From the NCBI RefSeq assembly GCF_029948125.1, contig NZ_JASAMB010000007.1, forward strand, positions 1 to 64,000: a stretch of 64,000 bases of DNA, given 5' to 3'. This DNA comes from Catellatospora sp. KI3. Its GTDB lineage: Bacteria > Actinomycetota > Actinomycetes > Mycobacteriales > Micromonosporaceae. Position numbers and translations under genes: made by a program. Positions 42,755 through 51,544 of the stretch are shown here, in pieces. Below the pieces are notes generated by a model that saw nothing but the letters and a program-made list of their open reading frames with translations, made no database searches and was not told where the DNA came from. The stretch's first letter is position 1. Every line of letters begins with the position of its first letter.

Positions 42755-44026
42755 TCAGGCCCCTACCGGAGTATCCGATGCGGTCGCGGCACCCCGCGCG
42801 GCATCGGCGGCGATGCGCCGCCGCCCGGTCCACGCGAGCAGTGCCCCCAATCCCACCATCCCGGTCGCCACGAGGATGACGCTGCTCAGCGCGGTGCCAT
42901 GGGAGATGAGAAGGCCGGACAGCGACGAACCGGCGGCGAATCCGACATAGATACCCGTCCCTACCAGCGTGAACGCCTCGGTGCTGCGCCCGGCGGGGGC
43001 GATGTCGGTCACGAGCGCGCACTCGACCGCTGTTGTCGGGGATATGACCATTCCACCGAGGAACAGGATCAGCGCGAGGCTCGGCAGGCCGCCGGCCAGC
43101 AGCATCGCGGCGAAGCCGACCGTGTTCAGGCCGAGCAGGAGGGCGAACAGCTTGGCCTGGCCCAGCTTCGGGTTCAGGCCGGAGAACCAGATGCCGCCGG
43201 TGATGGATCCGGCGCTCCACGCGGCGACCACGGCCCCGGCGAACTGGGGTGTGCCCAGGTCGGCGGCGTAGGCGGGGATGGCGACTTCCATCACGCCGTA
43301 CGCGGCGGCCTCCAGGGCGCCGACGAGCAGCACGATCACCATGCTGAGCAGCAGCAGCCGGGCCCGGTCGCGCCGCAGCGGGGCGGCTGACACGGCGCCG
43401 GTGCGGATCTCGTGGTAGCGGGCGGTTAGGCCGGGCGCGGCCGCCAGCCCCAGCGAGCCGACTGTGGCGAGCAGCGCGGTCAGCACCACCGCCAGGTACG
43501 GGTCGGCCAGCGCCGTGATCACCGCGATCAGCATCGGCCCGAGCACGTACGTCAGCTCGACCGTGATCGCGTCGAAGGCGTACGCCGTCTTGGCGTGGGC
43601 GGGGGCCAGCCCCGGCAGCACCACCCGGGTGACCGCCCCGACCGGCGGGTTGGCCGCCCCGGCCGCCGCCGCCAGCGCGACGACCAGCCACACCGGGTCC
43701 TGCCGCCACAGCACCACCACCATCCCGGTGAGCAGCGCGGCGTAGAGCACGCCGGTGACCCGCAGGACGGCGGCGGCGTGGCCCCGGTCGCACAGGCGCC
43801 CCAGCCACGGGGCGGTGAACGCGGTGACGGCAGAGTGCATGCCGGTGGCGATGCCGGCGACGGCGTACGAGCCGGTGCCGTGCTGCACGGCGAGCACGAA
43901 CACCAGCGTGGCCATGCCGTAGGGCAGGCGGCCGATCAGGGACGGGACCGCCACCCGGGCGACACCCGGGCTGGCGATGAGGGCGCGGTAACGGCGGGCA
44001 GCGGTGACGACCGCGAGGCCGGACAT
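42755..44026 (-). CDS. MFS exporter
   Basis: The 423-residue protein has about 12 hydrophobic helices and the family loop LGRLCDRGHAAAVLR between helices 2 and 3. By family it exports a drug or metabolite using the proton gradient. The ATG at 44026 is chosen, with GGAG 10 bases upstream. An in-frame GTG at 44086 directly after the leader ORF stop would add 20 residues. It is transcribed with the following TetR gene from a promoter at 44234-44263. Confidence 0.87.
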   Translation of the reverse strand: MSGLAVVTAARRYRALIASPGVARVAVPSLIGRLPYGMATLVFVLAVQHGTGSYAVAGIATGMHSAVTAFTAPWLGRLCDRGHAAAVLRVTGVLYAALLTGMVVVLWRQDPVWLVVALAAAAGAANPPVGAVTRVVLPGLAPAHAKTAYAFDAITVELTYVLGPMLIAVITALADPYLAVVLTALLATVGSLGLAAAPGLTARYHEIRTGAVSAAPLRRDRARLLLLSMVIVLLVGALEAAAYGVMEVAIPAYAADLGTPQFAGAVVAAWSAGSITGGIWFSGLNPKLGQAKLFALLLGLNTVGFAAMLLAGGLPSLALILFLGGMVISPTTAVECALVTDIAPAGRSTEAFTLVGTGIYVGFAAGSSLSGLLISHGTALSSVILVATGMVGLGALLAWTGRRRIAADAARGAATASDTPVGA

Positions 44027-44086
44027 GGGAATGGCTCCAAGCGAAGGAAGAAGGAACGTGCTCGGCGGTTGAGCGCGGATGCGCAC

Positions 44087-44206
44087 TCAACCGAACCGGC
44101 GCGCCGCCTGACGGCTCCAGCAGCGCTTGGCCGCGACCTGCTCCTGGACGCCGTCAGCCACGGCAGTCCGGACCCGCTCGCTCGCTCCCGTGGCCCGCGT
44201 GGCCAT
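44087..44206 (-). CDS. Possible 39-aa leader peptide of the MFS-tetR operon
   Basis: A short ORF encodes a 39-residue peptide beginning MATRATGASERV and containing an AAKRCWSRQAARR segment. GGGAGGG lies 7 bases before its ATG, a better ribosome-binding site than that of the MFS gene itself. It is in the same frame as the MFS gene, and its TGA is followed at once by a GTG. It may be a leader peptide for attenuation or translational coupling, or a small basic protein. No homologue is known to me. Confidence 0.4.
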   Translation of the reverse strand: MATRATGASERVRTAVADGVQEQVAAKRCWSRQAARRFG

Positions 44207-44233
44207 CAGACATCCCTCCCAGGCTTCCCGCCC

Positions 44234-44263
44234 AGGCTATCCGCTGACTGAGTCATCAGTCAA
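44234..44263 (-). promoter_or_regulatory. MFS-tetR promoter with operator in the spacer
   Basis: On the minus strand, TTGACT (44258-44263) and TAGCCT (44234-44239) are 18 bases apart. The palindromic CTGACTGAGTCATCAGTC (44244-44261) lies in and over the spacer. A TetR dimer there would block RNA polymerase, giving a drug-inducible exporter operon. Confidence 0.7.
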
Positions 44264-44307
44264 TTAAGGGCGCCCGGCGCGGCCCCTGCCAGCACGGAGG
44301 CAACCGG

Positions 44308-44901
44308 TTACGCCGCCGGGAGCAGGGCGTGCAGGCCGTCGAGGTAGGTGTCGACGTCGGGTTCGCCCAGCAGCAGCCGCTGCAGCGCGTAGCCGGGCAC
44401 CAGGCTGAACAGCACGGTGCCGACCGCGTGCGGGTCCGCCCCGGCGGGCAGGTGCCCGGCGTCGATCTGGCGCCGGGCCAGGTCGTCGAAGTGGTGCCGG
44501 ATGGTGCCGTAGACCCGCCGCACGAACTCGGCCAGCTGCGGATTGCGCATCGACTCGGCCCACACCTGCAGCGCCAGCGGGAAGACGCCGTCGGCGCCGA
44601 GCTGCGGCTCGACCGAACGCAGCAGGCGGCTCATCGCGACGTCGAGCGGCGGCACGGGGTCGTCCCGGCGCACCTGGTCGAGGATGCTGCTGATCATGCC
44701 GATGACGTCCTCGGCGATCGCCTGGATCAGCTCCTCCTTGCTGCGGAAGTACCGGTAGAAGGCGCCCACGGACAGCCCCGCCTCGCTGATCACGTCCTGC
44801 ATCGAGGTGGCGTGGAACCCGTTCCTGGTGAAGCACACCCGCGCGGCGTCGATGATCTGCTGGCGGCGGGCGGCGAGGTGGGCTTCCGAGACGCGGGGCA
44901 T
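44308..44901 (-). CDS. TetR-family regulator (AcrR-like)
   Basis: The 197-residue repressor has the helix-turn-helix MQDVISEAGLSVGAFYRYFR (about residues 34-53) and a typical helical effector domain (FPLALQVWAESMRNPQLAEF). I chose the ATG at 44901; an alternative ATG lies four codons upstream. It is divergent from a membrane protein gene with two matching operators in the shared 100-base region. Confidence 0.88.
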   Translation of the reverse strand: MPRVSEAHLAARRQQIIDAARVCFTRNGFHATSMQDVISEAGLSVGAFYRYFRSKEELIQAIAEDVIGMISSILDQVRRDDPVPPLDVAMSRLLRSVEPQLGADGVFPLALQVWAESMRNPQLAEFVRRVYGTIRHHFDDLARRQIDAGHLPAGADPHAVGTVLFSLVPGYALQRLLLGEPDVDTYLDGLHALLPAA

Positions 44902-44913
44902 GTTCCAGATCAT

Positions 44914-44932
44914 AAAACGAACGATCGTTCTT
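44914..44932. promoter_or_regulatory. TetR operator 1
   Basis: AAAACGAACGATCGTTCTT contains the perfect palindrome GAACGATCGTTC. It overlaps the -35 element of the rightward promoter and lies 13 bases from the TetR start codon, so it can repress both genes. Confidence 0.78.
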
Positions 44933-44960
44933 GACAGGTGGCGGAGAGCTGGCGCACTGT
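44931..44960 (+). promoter_or_regulatory. Promoter of the membrane protein gene
   Basis: TTGACA at 44931-44936 and CACTGT at 44955-44960 are 18 bases apart. The promoter is flanked by two operators for the divergent TetR. Confidence 0.6.
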
Positions 44961-44970
44961 TCACAGCAAA

Positions 44971-44989
44971 GAGAATGAACGTTCGTTTT
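44971..44989. promoter_or_regulatory. TetR operator 2
   Basis: The inverse strand reads AAAACGAACGTTCATTCTC and shares its first ten bases with operator 1. It lies just after the predicted start point and 13 bases before the start codon at 45002. Confidence 0.75.
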
Positions 44990-45001
44990 AAGGAGTCGCT
45001 G

Positions 45002-46024
45002 ATGCGCCGCACCCCGTCCCCGGCGGCCGTGGCCGTGATCATCGCCGCGGCGGTGATGGCCCTGCAGTCCCTGCTGCTGCCGCTGTTCGCCGCGCCCGCC
45101 GCCAACCTCGGACCTCGCGACCTGCCCGTCGTCGTGGCCGGTCCGGCCCCCGCGGTGGCCGCGTTCACCGCCAGGATGACGGCCGCGGACCCGGGCGCGT
45201 TCGAGATCACCCAGGTCGGCGACGCCGCGGCGGCCGACCGGGCGGTGCGCGAGCGCGACGCGTACGCGGCCTTCATCCTCGGCGCCGACGGCGTGCGCCT
45301 GCACACCGCCTCGGCCGCGTCCCCGGCCGTGGCTAGCCTGTTCGCCGCGGCCGCCCAGCGGCTCGGCGCGGGCGGGCCGCCGGTCACCGTCACCGACCTG
45401 GCCCCGCTGCCCGCCGCCGACCCGCGCGGCGGCGGCTTCGCCTCCGGCTTCTTCCCGCTGGTCATCACCTCGATCCTGGCCGCCGTCGCGCTGTTCTTCG
45501 CCGTGCCGCGCTTCGGCGCCCGCGTGCTCGGGCTGCTCGCGTTCGCGGCCCTCTCCGGGGCGGTCGGCGCGACCGTGCTCCAGCAGTGGCTCGGCGTGGT
45601 CGGCGGCGACTGGCTGCCCGTGGCGGGCGTGCTCGCCCTGATCACCCTCGCGATCAGCGCCACCGTCAACGGTCTGGCCAGCGTCGCCGGACCGCGCGGC
45701 ATCGCCCTGGGCGCGGTGGTCGTGCTCCTGGTCGGCAACGCGCTGGGCGCCGTCGCCGCCGCCCCGGAGCTGCTGCCCCAGCCCTGGGGCGAGGTCGGGC
45801 AGTGGCTGCCCATCGGCGCCGGGGCGACCCTGCTGCGCTCGGTCGCCTGGTTCGGCGGCGCGGGCGGCACGGCGGCGCTGTGGGTGCTGGTCTCCTGGGC
45901 GGTGGTCGGGCTGGGCCTGGTCGGCCTCGGCTGGCTGGGCCGCAGGGAGGACGCCCCGGCACCCGTCGCGGACGTGGAGCCGCACGAAGCGGCCCGGCGA
46001 CTCGGCGCTACCGTGGCAGGCTGA
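45002..46024 (+). CDS. TetR-controlled membrane protein (YhgE/ABC-2-like)
   Basis: The 340-residue protein has one N-terminal helix (about 8-30), a 110-residue extracytoplasmic domain (DLPVVVAGPAPAVAAFTARM onward) and five or six C-terminal helices. This plan is that of YhgE/Pip or ABC-2-type permease-like proteins, which are often paired with TetR repressors. AAGGAG precedes the ATG at 45002. No ATPase gene is adjacent. It may export a toxic compound or act in envelope stress; function is inferred from context. Confidence 0.7.
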   Translation: MRRTPSPAAVAVIIAAAVMALQSLLLPLFAAPAANLGPRDLPVVVAGPAPAVAAFTARMTAADPGAFEITQVGDAAAADRAVRERDAYAAFILGADGVRLHTASAASPAVASLFAAAAQRLGAGGPPVTVTDLAPLPAADPRGGGFASGFFPLVITSILAAVALFFAVPRFGARVLGLLAFAALSGAVGATVLQQWLGVVGGDWLPVAGVLALITLAISATVNGLASVAGPRGIALGAVVVLLVGNALGAVAAAPELLPQPWGEVGQWLPIGAGATLLRSVAWFGGAGGTAALWVLVSWAVVGLGLVGLGWLGRREDAPAPVADVEPHEAARRLGATVAG

Positions 46025-46039
46025 GGCCGCCACCGGACG

Positions 46040-46066
46040 GCCGGATGCGCCCGCCGCGCATCCGGC
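46040..46066 (+). terminator. Hairpin after the membrane protein gene
   Basis: GCCGGATGCG pairs with CGCATCCGGC around a 7-base loop, 15 bases past the stop. It is a likely terminator; no T-run follows. Confidence 0.65.
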
Positions 46067-46148
46067 AATCCGGCGACAGCGCGCAGGAATGCGCGCGGCG
46101 GAGCCGGTGTTGGCCTCGGTGGAAGTCCATCTGCAGGAGGCGAACGAC

Positions 46149-47057
46149 GTGCTCGACCCACAGGAGCTGTACCAGCTTGCCGACGACCTGCCCGAGCTGG
46201 GCCGTCCGGTCCTGCTGCACGCGCTGTCCGGGTTCGTCGACGCCGGGTCCGCCGGGCGCCTGGCCCGCGAGCACCTGCTCGACACCCTCGACTCGCAGGT
46301 CGTCGCGACGTTCGACCTGGACCAGCTGCTCGACTACCGCTCGCGGCGGCCGCTGATGCACTTCGCGGCCGACCACTGGGAGTCCTATGACGAGCCAGCG
46401 CTGGAGCTGCACGCCCTGCGCGACCACGACGACACCCCGTTCCTGCTGCTCACCGGCCCGGAGCCGGACCTGCAGTGGGAGCGCTTCGCGGCGGCCTCGA
46501 AGATCCTGATCGAGGCGCTGCAGGTGCGGCTGACCATCGGCATCCACGCCATCCCGATGTCGGTGCCGCACACCCGGCCGACCGGCGTCACCGCCCACGG
46601 CACCCGCCCCGAGCTGGTCGTGGGCCACGAGCCGTGGATCGCCAACGTGCAGGTGCCCGCCAGCATGACGAACCTGCTGGAGTTCCGCCTCGGCCAGGCC
46701 GGGCACGACGCCATGGGCTTCGCCGCGCATGTGCCGCACTACCTGGCCGACAGCGAGTACCCGCCCGCCGCCGAGCTGCTGCTGACCTCGGTGTCGCGCG
46801 CCACCGGCCTGCTGCTGCCGACCGAGGACCTGCGCGACGCGGGCGAGCGGGTGCGCGCCGAGATCGAGCGCCAGCTGATCGAGAACCAGCAGGCCGCCGC
46901 CGTGGTCCGCGCCCTGGAGGAGCAGTACGACGCCTTCACCCGCGGCCGCGCCGGCAACCTGCTCACCGAGCCGACCCCGCTGCCGACCGCCGACGAACTC
47001 GGCGCCGAGCTCGAGCGCTTCCTCGCCGAACACCACAACAACAACGACAAGGACTGA
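46149..47057 (+). CDS. PAC2 family protein
   Basis: The 302-residue protein matches the PAC2/proteasome-assembly-chaperone-like family of actinobacteria. It has RPVLLHALSGFVDAG near the N-terminus, DDTPFLLLTGPEPDLQWERF, the GIHAIPMSVPHTRP turn and the VPHYLADSEYPPAA segment. The true start is probably GTG at 46149, which has an AGGAGG site 8 bases upstream; the earlier ATG lacks one. Actinomycetes have proteasomes, but a direct link for this family is not established to my knowledge. It ends three bases before an E3 element. Confidence 0.85.
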   Translation: MLDPQELYQLADDLPELGRPVLLHALSGFVDAGSAGRLAREHLLDTLDSQVVATFDLDQLLDYRSRRPLMHFAADHWESYDEPALELHALRDHDDTPFLLLTGPEPDLQWERFAAASKILIEALQVRLTIGIHAIPMSVPHTRPTGVTAHGTRPELVVGHEPWIANVQVPASMTNLLEFRLGQAGHDAMGFAAHVPHYLADSEYPPAAELLLTSVSRATGLLLPTEDLRDAGERVRAEIERQLIENQQAAAVVRALEEQYDAFTRGRAGNLLTEPTPLPTADELGAELERFLAEHHNNNDKD

Positions 47058-47060
47058 GGA

Positions 47061-47112
47061 AAGGAAGGGCCCCTTCTTATCGCTTTGCGTAGTAGAAGGG
47101 CCCCTTCTTAAC
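47061..47112 (+). repeat. E3 palindrome, copy d
   Basis: The element begins AAGGAAGGGCCCCTTC, has the spacer TTATCGCTTTGCGTAGT, and ends CTTCTTAAC. It lies three bases after the PAC2 stop in sense orientation. The next gene is on the same strand, so here it would separate two transcripts. Confidence 0.9.
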
Positions 47113-47163
47113 GGCAGTCTCGTCGATGCGTGATCGTGATGTCTGGATGCGACGCTCGGGCGC

Positions 47164-48729
47164 ATGGCGAACGGGGCGCACATCGACGGAGCACACCGCG
47201 ACGCACTGGGCCGGGCGCTGGCCTGGCTGGCCCATCCGGCCAGCCTGACCGGCCTGGCCCTGCTGCTGCTCAACGACCACCTGCTCAAAGCCTGGTATCC
47301 GGGCCCGGTCACCGGCAAGCTCAGCGACGTCGCCGGGATGCTGATGTTCCCGCCGCTGCTGGCCTGCCTGGCCGCGCTGGCGCCGCGACTGCCCAGCCGC
47401 TTCCTCGGCCCGGCCGCCCTGGCGCTGACCGCGATCGGATTCGCACTGGTCAAGGCCAGCCCGCAGGGGGCCTGGCTGGCCTCGCATGCCTGGTCGGCGC
47501 TGCGCGGACCGTCGGTCGTCCGCGCCGACGCCACCGATCTTCTGGTCCTGCCCGCGCTGGCGCTGTCCTGGTGGGCCTGGCGGCGCAGCGCCGACGGCAC
47601 CCGGCTGGGCAGGCGGGCGCTGCGCGCCGTACGCGCGCTGGTGCTCGTGCCCGTCGCCCTGCTCGCGACGGTCGCCACCAGCGCACCCGAGTGGCCGGAG
47701 ACGAACTGGGTCGGTGCGGACAGCTCCGGCGCCGTCCTGGTCGAGACTATCGACGGCTATAGCGAAGAGCACCGGGACCTGGTGCGCAGCACCGACCGCG
47801 GCCTCACCTTCGAGAAGCTGCCGTACGACGCGTGGCAGCCGCAGGCGGCCCAGATCGAGGACTGCGCGGCGCAGGAGTGCTACCGGGTGGTGCCCGGCGA
47901 ACTGCACGTGCAGTACAGCCCGGACGGCGGTCGCACCTGGACCACCGCCTGGCAGATCCGCGGGAGCCAGCTCGCCGCCCTGGAGGAGTCGTACGGCGAC
48001 AGAGGCATCCTCGGCCTCGGGGTGGCCGGCACCCCCGCGGGCAGCCTCGCCTCGAAGGGCCTGCGGGTGTTCCCGGGGGCGCGCGGTCACGTGGTGATCG
48101 TCGCCAACGGGCGGGACGGCATCCTGCGCCGCGACGTCGACGGCAGCTGGACCCGGCTCGGCTCGTGGGCCTACGACCGGATCACGCCGCCGCCGGCGCT
48201 GATCGAGGTGTGGGAGCCCACGACCGGCGGCCGGGTGGCGCTGGCGCTGCTCACGGCGGGGGCGATCGCGCTGCTGGCGCTGCTGGCCGCGGCGGTCGCG
48301 GCCCGCGCGTCCGGACCGGGCGGCCCCGGCCGCCGCGTGCTCCTGTTCGGCGCGCCCGTGCTCGGCGGCGCGGCGCTGTTCGTCGACACGCTGTACGCCT
48401 CCACGCCCGGCCCCGAGGGCCTCGGCGACACGGCCGGGCCGGTGCTGCTCGCGGGGAACCTGGCCGTGCTGGCGGTGGCGGGCTGGGCGCTGGCGGTGTG
48501 CGTACGCCGGGGGCTGCTGCCGGGCGGGCGGTTGGCGCTGATCGTGCTGGCGGTGCTGGTCGGGGTCGGGCTCACCGCGTGGTGGCACGACGGGGTCGCG
48601 GTGGAGAGCCTGGACAGCGGGTTCTCCCGGGCGCTGTCGGTCGTGGTGCACATCGTGGCGGCGCTGGTCGTCGCCGGCGTGGCGGTGGCGGCGGTGCGGC
48701 TGCGGCGCGGGCGGGCCGAGCAGCCCTGA
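47164..48729 (+). CDS. Membrane protein with extracytoplasmic BNR-like domain
   Basis: The 521-residue protein has four or five helices in the first 170 residues. An outward domain (about 175-345) contains Asp-box-like motifs STDRGLTF and SPDGGRTW, typical of BNR/sialidase propellers, though too few for a full sialidase. Four helices follow at the C-terminus. No catalytic residues are recognised, so it may sense or bind a surface ligand. The ATG at 47164 is used; no strong ribosome-binding site is visible. Confidence 0.7.
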   Translation: MANGAHIDGAHRDALGRALAWLAHPASLTGLALLLLNDHLLKAWYPGPVTGKLSDVAGMLMFPPLLACLAALAPRLPSRFLGPAALALTAIGFALVKASPQGAWLASHAWSALRGPSVVRADATDLLVLPALALSWWAWRRSADGTRLGRRALRAVRALVLVPVALLATVATSAPEWPETNWVGADSSGAVLVETIDGYSEEHRDLVRSTDRGLTFEKLPYDAWQPQAAQIEDCAAQECYRVVPGELHVQYSPDGGRTWTTAWQIRGSQLAALEESYGDRGILGLGVAGTPAGSLASKGLRVFPGARGHVVIVANGRDGILRRDVDGSWTRLGSWAYDRITPPPALIEVWEPTTGGRVALALLTAGAIALLALLAAAVAARASGPGGPGRRVLLFGAPVLGGAALFVDTLYASTPGPEGLGDTAGPVLLAGNLAVLAVAGWALAVCVRRGLLPGGRLALIVLAVLVGVGLTAWWHDGVAVESLDSGFSRALSVVVHIVAALVVAGVAVAAVRLRRGRAEQP

Positions 48730-48828
48730 GCAGTTTGGAGCGAAGCGAACCCGTTGGCGGGTATTGCCCAGCGGGGCGTCAGCTTGCATGCTGACCTGAC
48801 TCTGTACGCGTGCGAGAGTGAGGCGACG

Positions 48829-50379
48829 ATGCCGTTCCGCAGTCCGATGGCCGACGTCGAGATCCCCGCGGTCTCCGTCACCGAGCTGGTCCTGGGCGGC
48901 GCCGCCGCGCGCGGGGACCATCCCGCGCTGGTGGACGGCCGCACCGGGCAGACGATGACGTACGCGCAGCTCGCGCACGGCGTCGAGCGGCTCGCGGCCG
49001 GACTGGCCGGCGCCGGGGTGCGCCCTGGGCACGTGGTCGCCCTGTTCAGCCCGAACACCCTGCTCTACCCGGTGGTCTTCCACGCGGCGATCGCCGCCGG
49101 GGCCACCGTGACCACCGTCAACGCGCTGTCGACGGTCAAGGACCTGCAGAACCAGATCACCGACTCCGGTGCCACGATCCTGGTCACCATCTCGGCGTTC
49201 CTGGACCGGGCGGCGGCGGTGGCCGGGCAGTTGCAGGAGATCCTGGTGTGCGACGCGGCCGAGGGGTACCGGTCGGTCACCGAGCTGATGGCGACGGCCG
49301 ACCCGGCACCGGCGGTGACCGTGGACCCGGCGACGACGCTGGCGGTGCTGCCGTACTCCAGCGGCACCACCGGGGTGGCCAAGGGCGTCATGCTCACCCA
49401 CGCCAACCTGGTGTCGAACGTGGTCCAGTCGCAGCAGGTGGTCAAGTACGACCCGGCCGACCGGGTCATGGCGGTGCTGCCGTTCTTCCACATCTACGGC
49501 CTGACGGTGCTCATGAACATGGCGCTGTCGGCCGGGGCGACGCTGGTGGTGCTGCCCCGCTTCGACCTGGCCGAGTTCCTGGGCGCGCTGCAGGACCAGC
49601 GGGTGACCCGGGCGTTCGTCGCCCCGCCGATCGTGCTGGCCCTGGCCAAGCACCCGGTGGTCGCCGACTACGACCTGTCGGCGCTGGAGGTCGTGTTCTC
49701 CGGGGCCGCCCCGCTCGACGGCGACCTGGCGCAGGCCTGCGCGACCCGGCTGGGCTGCGTGGTGAAGCAGGGCTACGGCATGACCGAGCTGTCGCCGGTG
49801 TCGCACGCGCAGGTGCACGGCGACCCGCGGGTCAAGCCCGGCACGGTCGGCCCGCTGATCCCGAACACGCTGGCCCGGGTGGTGGACGTGGCCACCGGCG
49901 ACGACCTCGAGGTCGGCCGGCCGGGCGAGATCTGGATCAAGGGTCCGCAGGTGATGCGCGGCTACCTGGGGCGGCAGTCGGACACCGACGCCACCGTCGA
50001 CGCCGACGGCTGGCTGCACACCGGTGACGTGGGCCTGGTCGACGCCGAGGGCGACTGGTTCATCGTCGACCGGGTCAAGGAGCTGATCAAGTACAAGGGG
50101 TACCAGGTGCCGCCCGCCGAACTGGAGGCGATGCTGCTCGGGCACCCGGGCATCGCCGACGCGGCCGTGGTGGCGGGGCACGACGCCGACGGCGAGGAGA
50201 TCCCGCACGCGTTCGTGGCGCTCGCCCCGGGCACCGAGCTGTCGGCGCAGGACGTGCAGGACTTCGTGGCGGAGCGGGTCGCGCCGTACAAGCGGGTCCG
50301 GGCGGTGACGTTCGTGCCGGCGATCCCCAAGAGCGCCTCCGGGAAGATCCTGCGCAAGGACCTCCGCGCGCTGCTGTAG
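48829..50379 (+). CDS. Acyl-CoA synthetase / 4-coumarate-CoA ligase-like AMP-binding enzyme
   Basis: The 516-residue ANL enzyme has the ATP loop LPYSSGTTGVAKG (174-186), QGYGMTE, the hinge region WLHTGDVG and VDRVKELIKYKGYQVPPAE. The C-terminal catalytic lysine is in SASGKILRKDL (Lys506). The overall form is that of 4-coumarate or aryl/acyl-CoA ligases; the exact acid cannot be read. Such lysines are known targets of protein acetylation, so the ACT-GNAT at 9476 could act on it, but no evidence links the two. Confidence 0.9.
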   Translation: MPFRSPMADVEIPAVSVTELVLGGAAARGDHPALVDGRTGQTMTYAQLAHGVERLAAGLAGAGVRPGHVVALFSPNTLLYPVVFHAAIAAGATVTTVNALSTVKDLQNQITDSGATILVTISAFLDRAAAVAGQLQEILVCDAAEGYRSVTELMATADPAPAVTVDPATTLAVLPYSSGTTGVAKGVMLTHANLVSNVVQSQQVVKYDPADRVMAVLPFFHIYGLTVLMNMALSAGATLVVLPRFDLAEFLGALQDQRVTRAFVAPPIVLALAKHPVVADYDLSALEVVFSGAAPLDGDLAQACATRLGCVVKQGYGMTELSPVSHAQVHGDPRVKPGTVGPLIPNTLARVVDVATGDDLEVGRPGEIWIKGPQVMRGYLGRQSDTDATVDADGWLHTGDVGLVDAEGDWFIVDRVKELIKYKGYQVPPAELEAMLLGHPGIADAAVVAGHDADGEEIPHAFVALAPGTELSAQDVQDFVAERVAPYKRVRAVTFVPAIPKSASGKILRKDLRALL

Positions 50380-50419
50380 AGCCTTACCCGATCGTGCGCG
50401 TCCCTCCTCCGCGCGCGAG

Positions 50420-50472
50420 TTGCCGGGCAATCGGGCGTTTCCGGGCAGCCGGTCACCCCGATTGCCCGGCAA
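50420..50472. terminator. 16-bp inverted repeat between the ligase and transporter genes
   Basis: TTGCCGGGCAATCGGG at 50420-50435 pairs perfectly with 50457-50472 around a 21-base loop. It is 40 bases after the ligase stop and 27 before the next start, so it may act as terminator, as operator or both. The half TTGCCGGGCAA is itself a palindrome. Confidence 0.7.
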
Positions 50473-50499
50473 TACCAGGTCAGGGACTAGCGTGAGCTG

Positions 50500-51441
50500 G
50501 TGCTGGCCGCCTTCGCTCCGATCTGGATGATCACCGCACTGGGGTGGGGGACGATCCGCTTCGGGGTGCTCAGCCGCACCACGCAGCAGGCGCTGGCGGC
50601 GTTCACCTTCCTGGTGGCCATCCCGGCCGTGCTGTTCACCACGCTGGCCCGGACGCCGCTGGGCGGGCTGCCGCTGCGGCCGCTGGCCGCGTTCGCGCTC
50701 AGCACGCTGGCGGTCGGGCTGCTGGCGTACATCGTGGCGCGCAGGTTCCTGCCCGGCCGCAACGGAGACCGCGTCATCGCGGCCATGTCGGCGGCGTACG
50801 TGAACTCCGGCAACCTCGGCATCCCCGTCGCGGTCTACGTGCTGCGCGACATCTCCCTGATCACCGCCGTGCTGGTGTTCCAGACCATGCTGGTCACCCC
50901 GCTGATCGTGGGCCTGCTCGACGCCGACGCCAACGGCGGCCAGGGGCGGTGGCGGCGGATCGCGCTGCTGCCGCTGCGTACCCCCGTGATCCTGGGTTCG
51001 CTGTTCGGGGTGCTGGCCAGCGCGAGCGGCTGGCGCCCGCCGGAGTGGGCGCTGCACTCGCTGGAGCTGCTCGGCGGCGCGGCCGTGCCCGCCGCCCTGT
51101 TCGCCCTCGGCATGTCCCTGCACCGCGACCCGGCCGAACCGCCCGCCGCACAGCCGGACGCTGAAGGCCCTGGGCGCGGCGTCGGGGTGGGTGTCGCGGT
51201 GGCGCTGAAGGTGCTGGCGCAGCCGCTGGCGGCGTACCTGGCGGGGCGGTTCCTGTTCCACCTCGGCCCGGCCGAGCTGGTCGCGGTCACCGTCGTGGCG
51301 GGGTTGCCTACCGCCCAGAACACCTTCGTGTACGCGACGGAGTATCGGGCGGGGGTGGCGTTCAGCCGGGACGCGATCCTCGCGTCGAGCCTGCTGTCGA
51401 TGGCGACGCTGACGGCCATCCTCACCCTCGCCCAGAGCTGA
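50500..51441 (+). CDS. AEC family transporter
   Basis: The 313-residue protein has about ten helices in two five-helix halves, with NSGNLGIPVAVYVL in the first half and GLPTAQNTFVYATEY in the second. This is the hallmark of auxin-efflux-carrier/malonate-type permeases. It exports or imports a small organic acid. The start is GTG at 50500, with no clear ribosome-binding site; a leaderless message is possible given the close inverted repeat. An E3 half-element overlaps its stop. Confidence 0.85.
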   Translation: MLAAFAPIWMITALGWGTIRFGVLSRTTQQALAAFTFLVAIPAVLFTTLARTPLGGLPLRPLAAFALSTLAVGLLAYIVARRFLPGRNGDRVIAAMSAAYVNSGNLGIPVAVYVLRDISLITAVLVFQTMLVTPLIVGLLDADANGGQGRWRRIALLPLRTPVILGSLFGVLASASGWRPPEWALHSLELLGGAAVPAALFALGMSLHRDPAEPPAAQPDAEGPGRGVGVGVAVALKVLAQPLAAYLAGRFLFHLGPAELVAVTVVAGLPTAQNTFVYATEYRAGVAFSRDAILASSLLSMATLTAILTLAQS

Positions 51442-51460
51442 GGAAGGGCCCCTTCTTAAC
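51441..51460 (+). repeat. E3 half-element, copy e
   Basis: AGGAAGGGCCCCTTCTTAAC joins the start of one E3 palindrome to the end of the second, as if the middle had been deleted by recombination between the two GGGCCC cores. The first A is the last base of the AEC stop codon. Confidence 0.85.
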
Positions 51461-51544
51461 CAAGGGCTGCTCGACCCGGGCACGCGCGAAGGTGAGTGTT
51501 CAACAACCGGGTTGGTAGGCTCCGGGCTGGGAGGATGATCGATT

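Noticed and set aside
42099-44090. Apparent 663-codon fusion of TetR with an upstream frame
   Set aside because: Only the last 200 residues have TetR character; the rest is an out-of-frame reading of the MFS gene.
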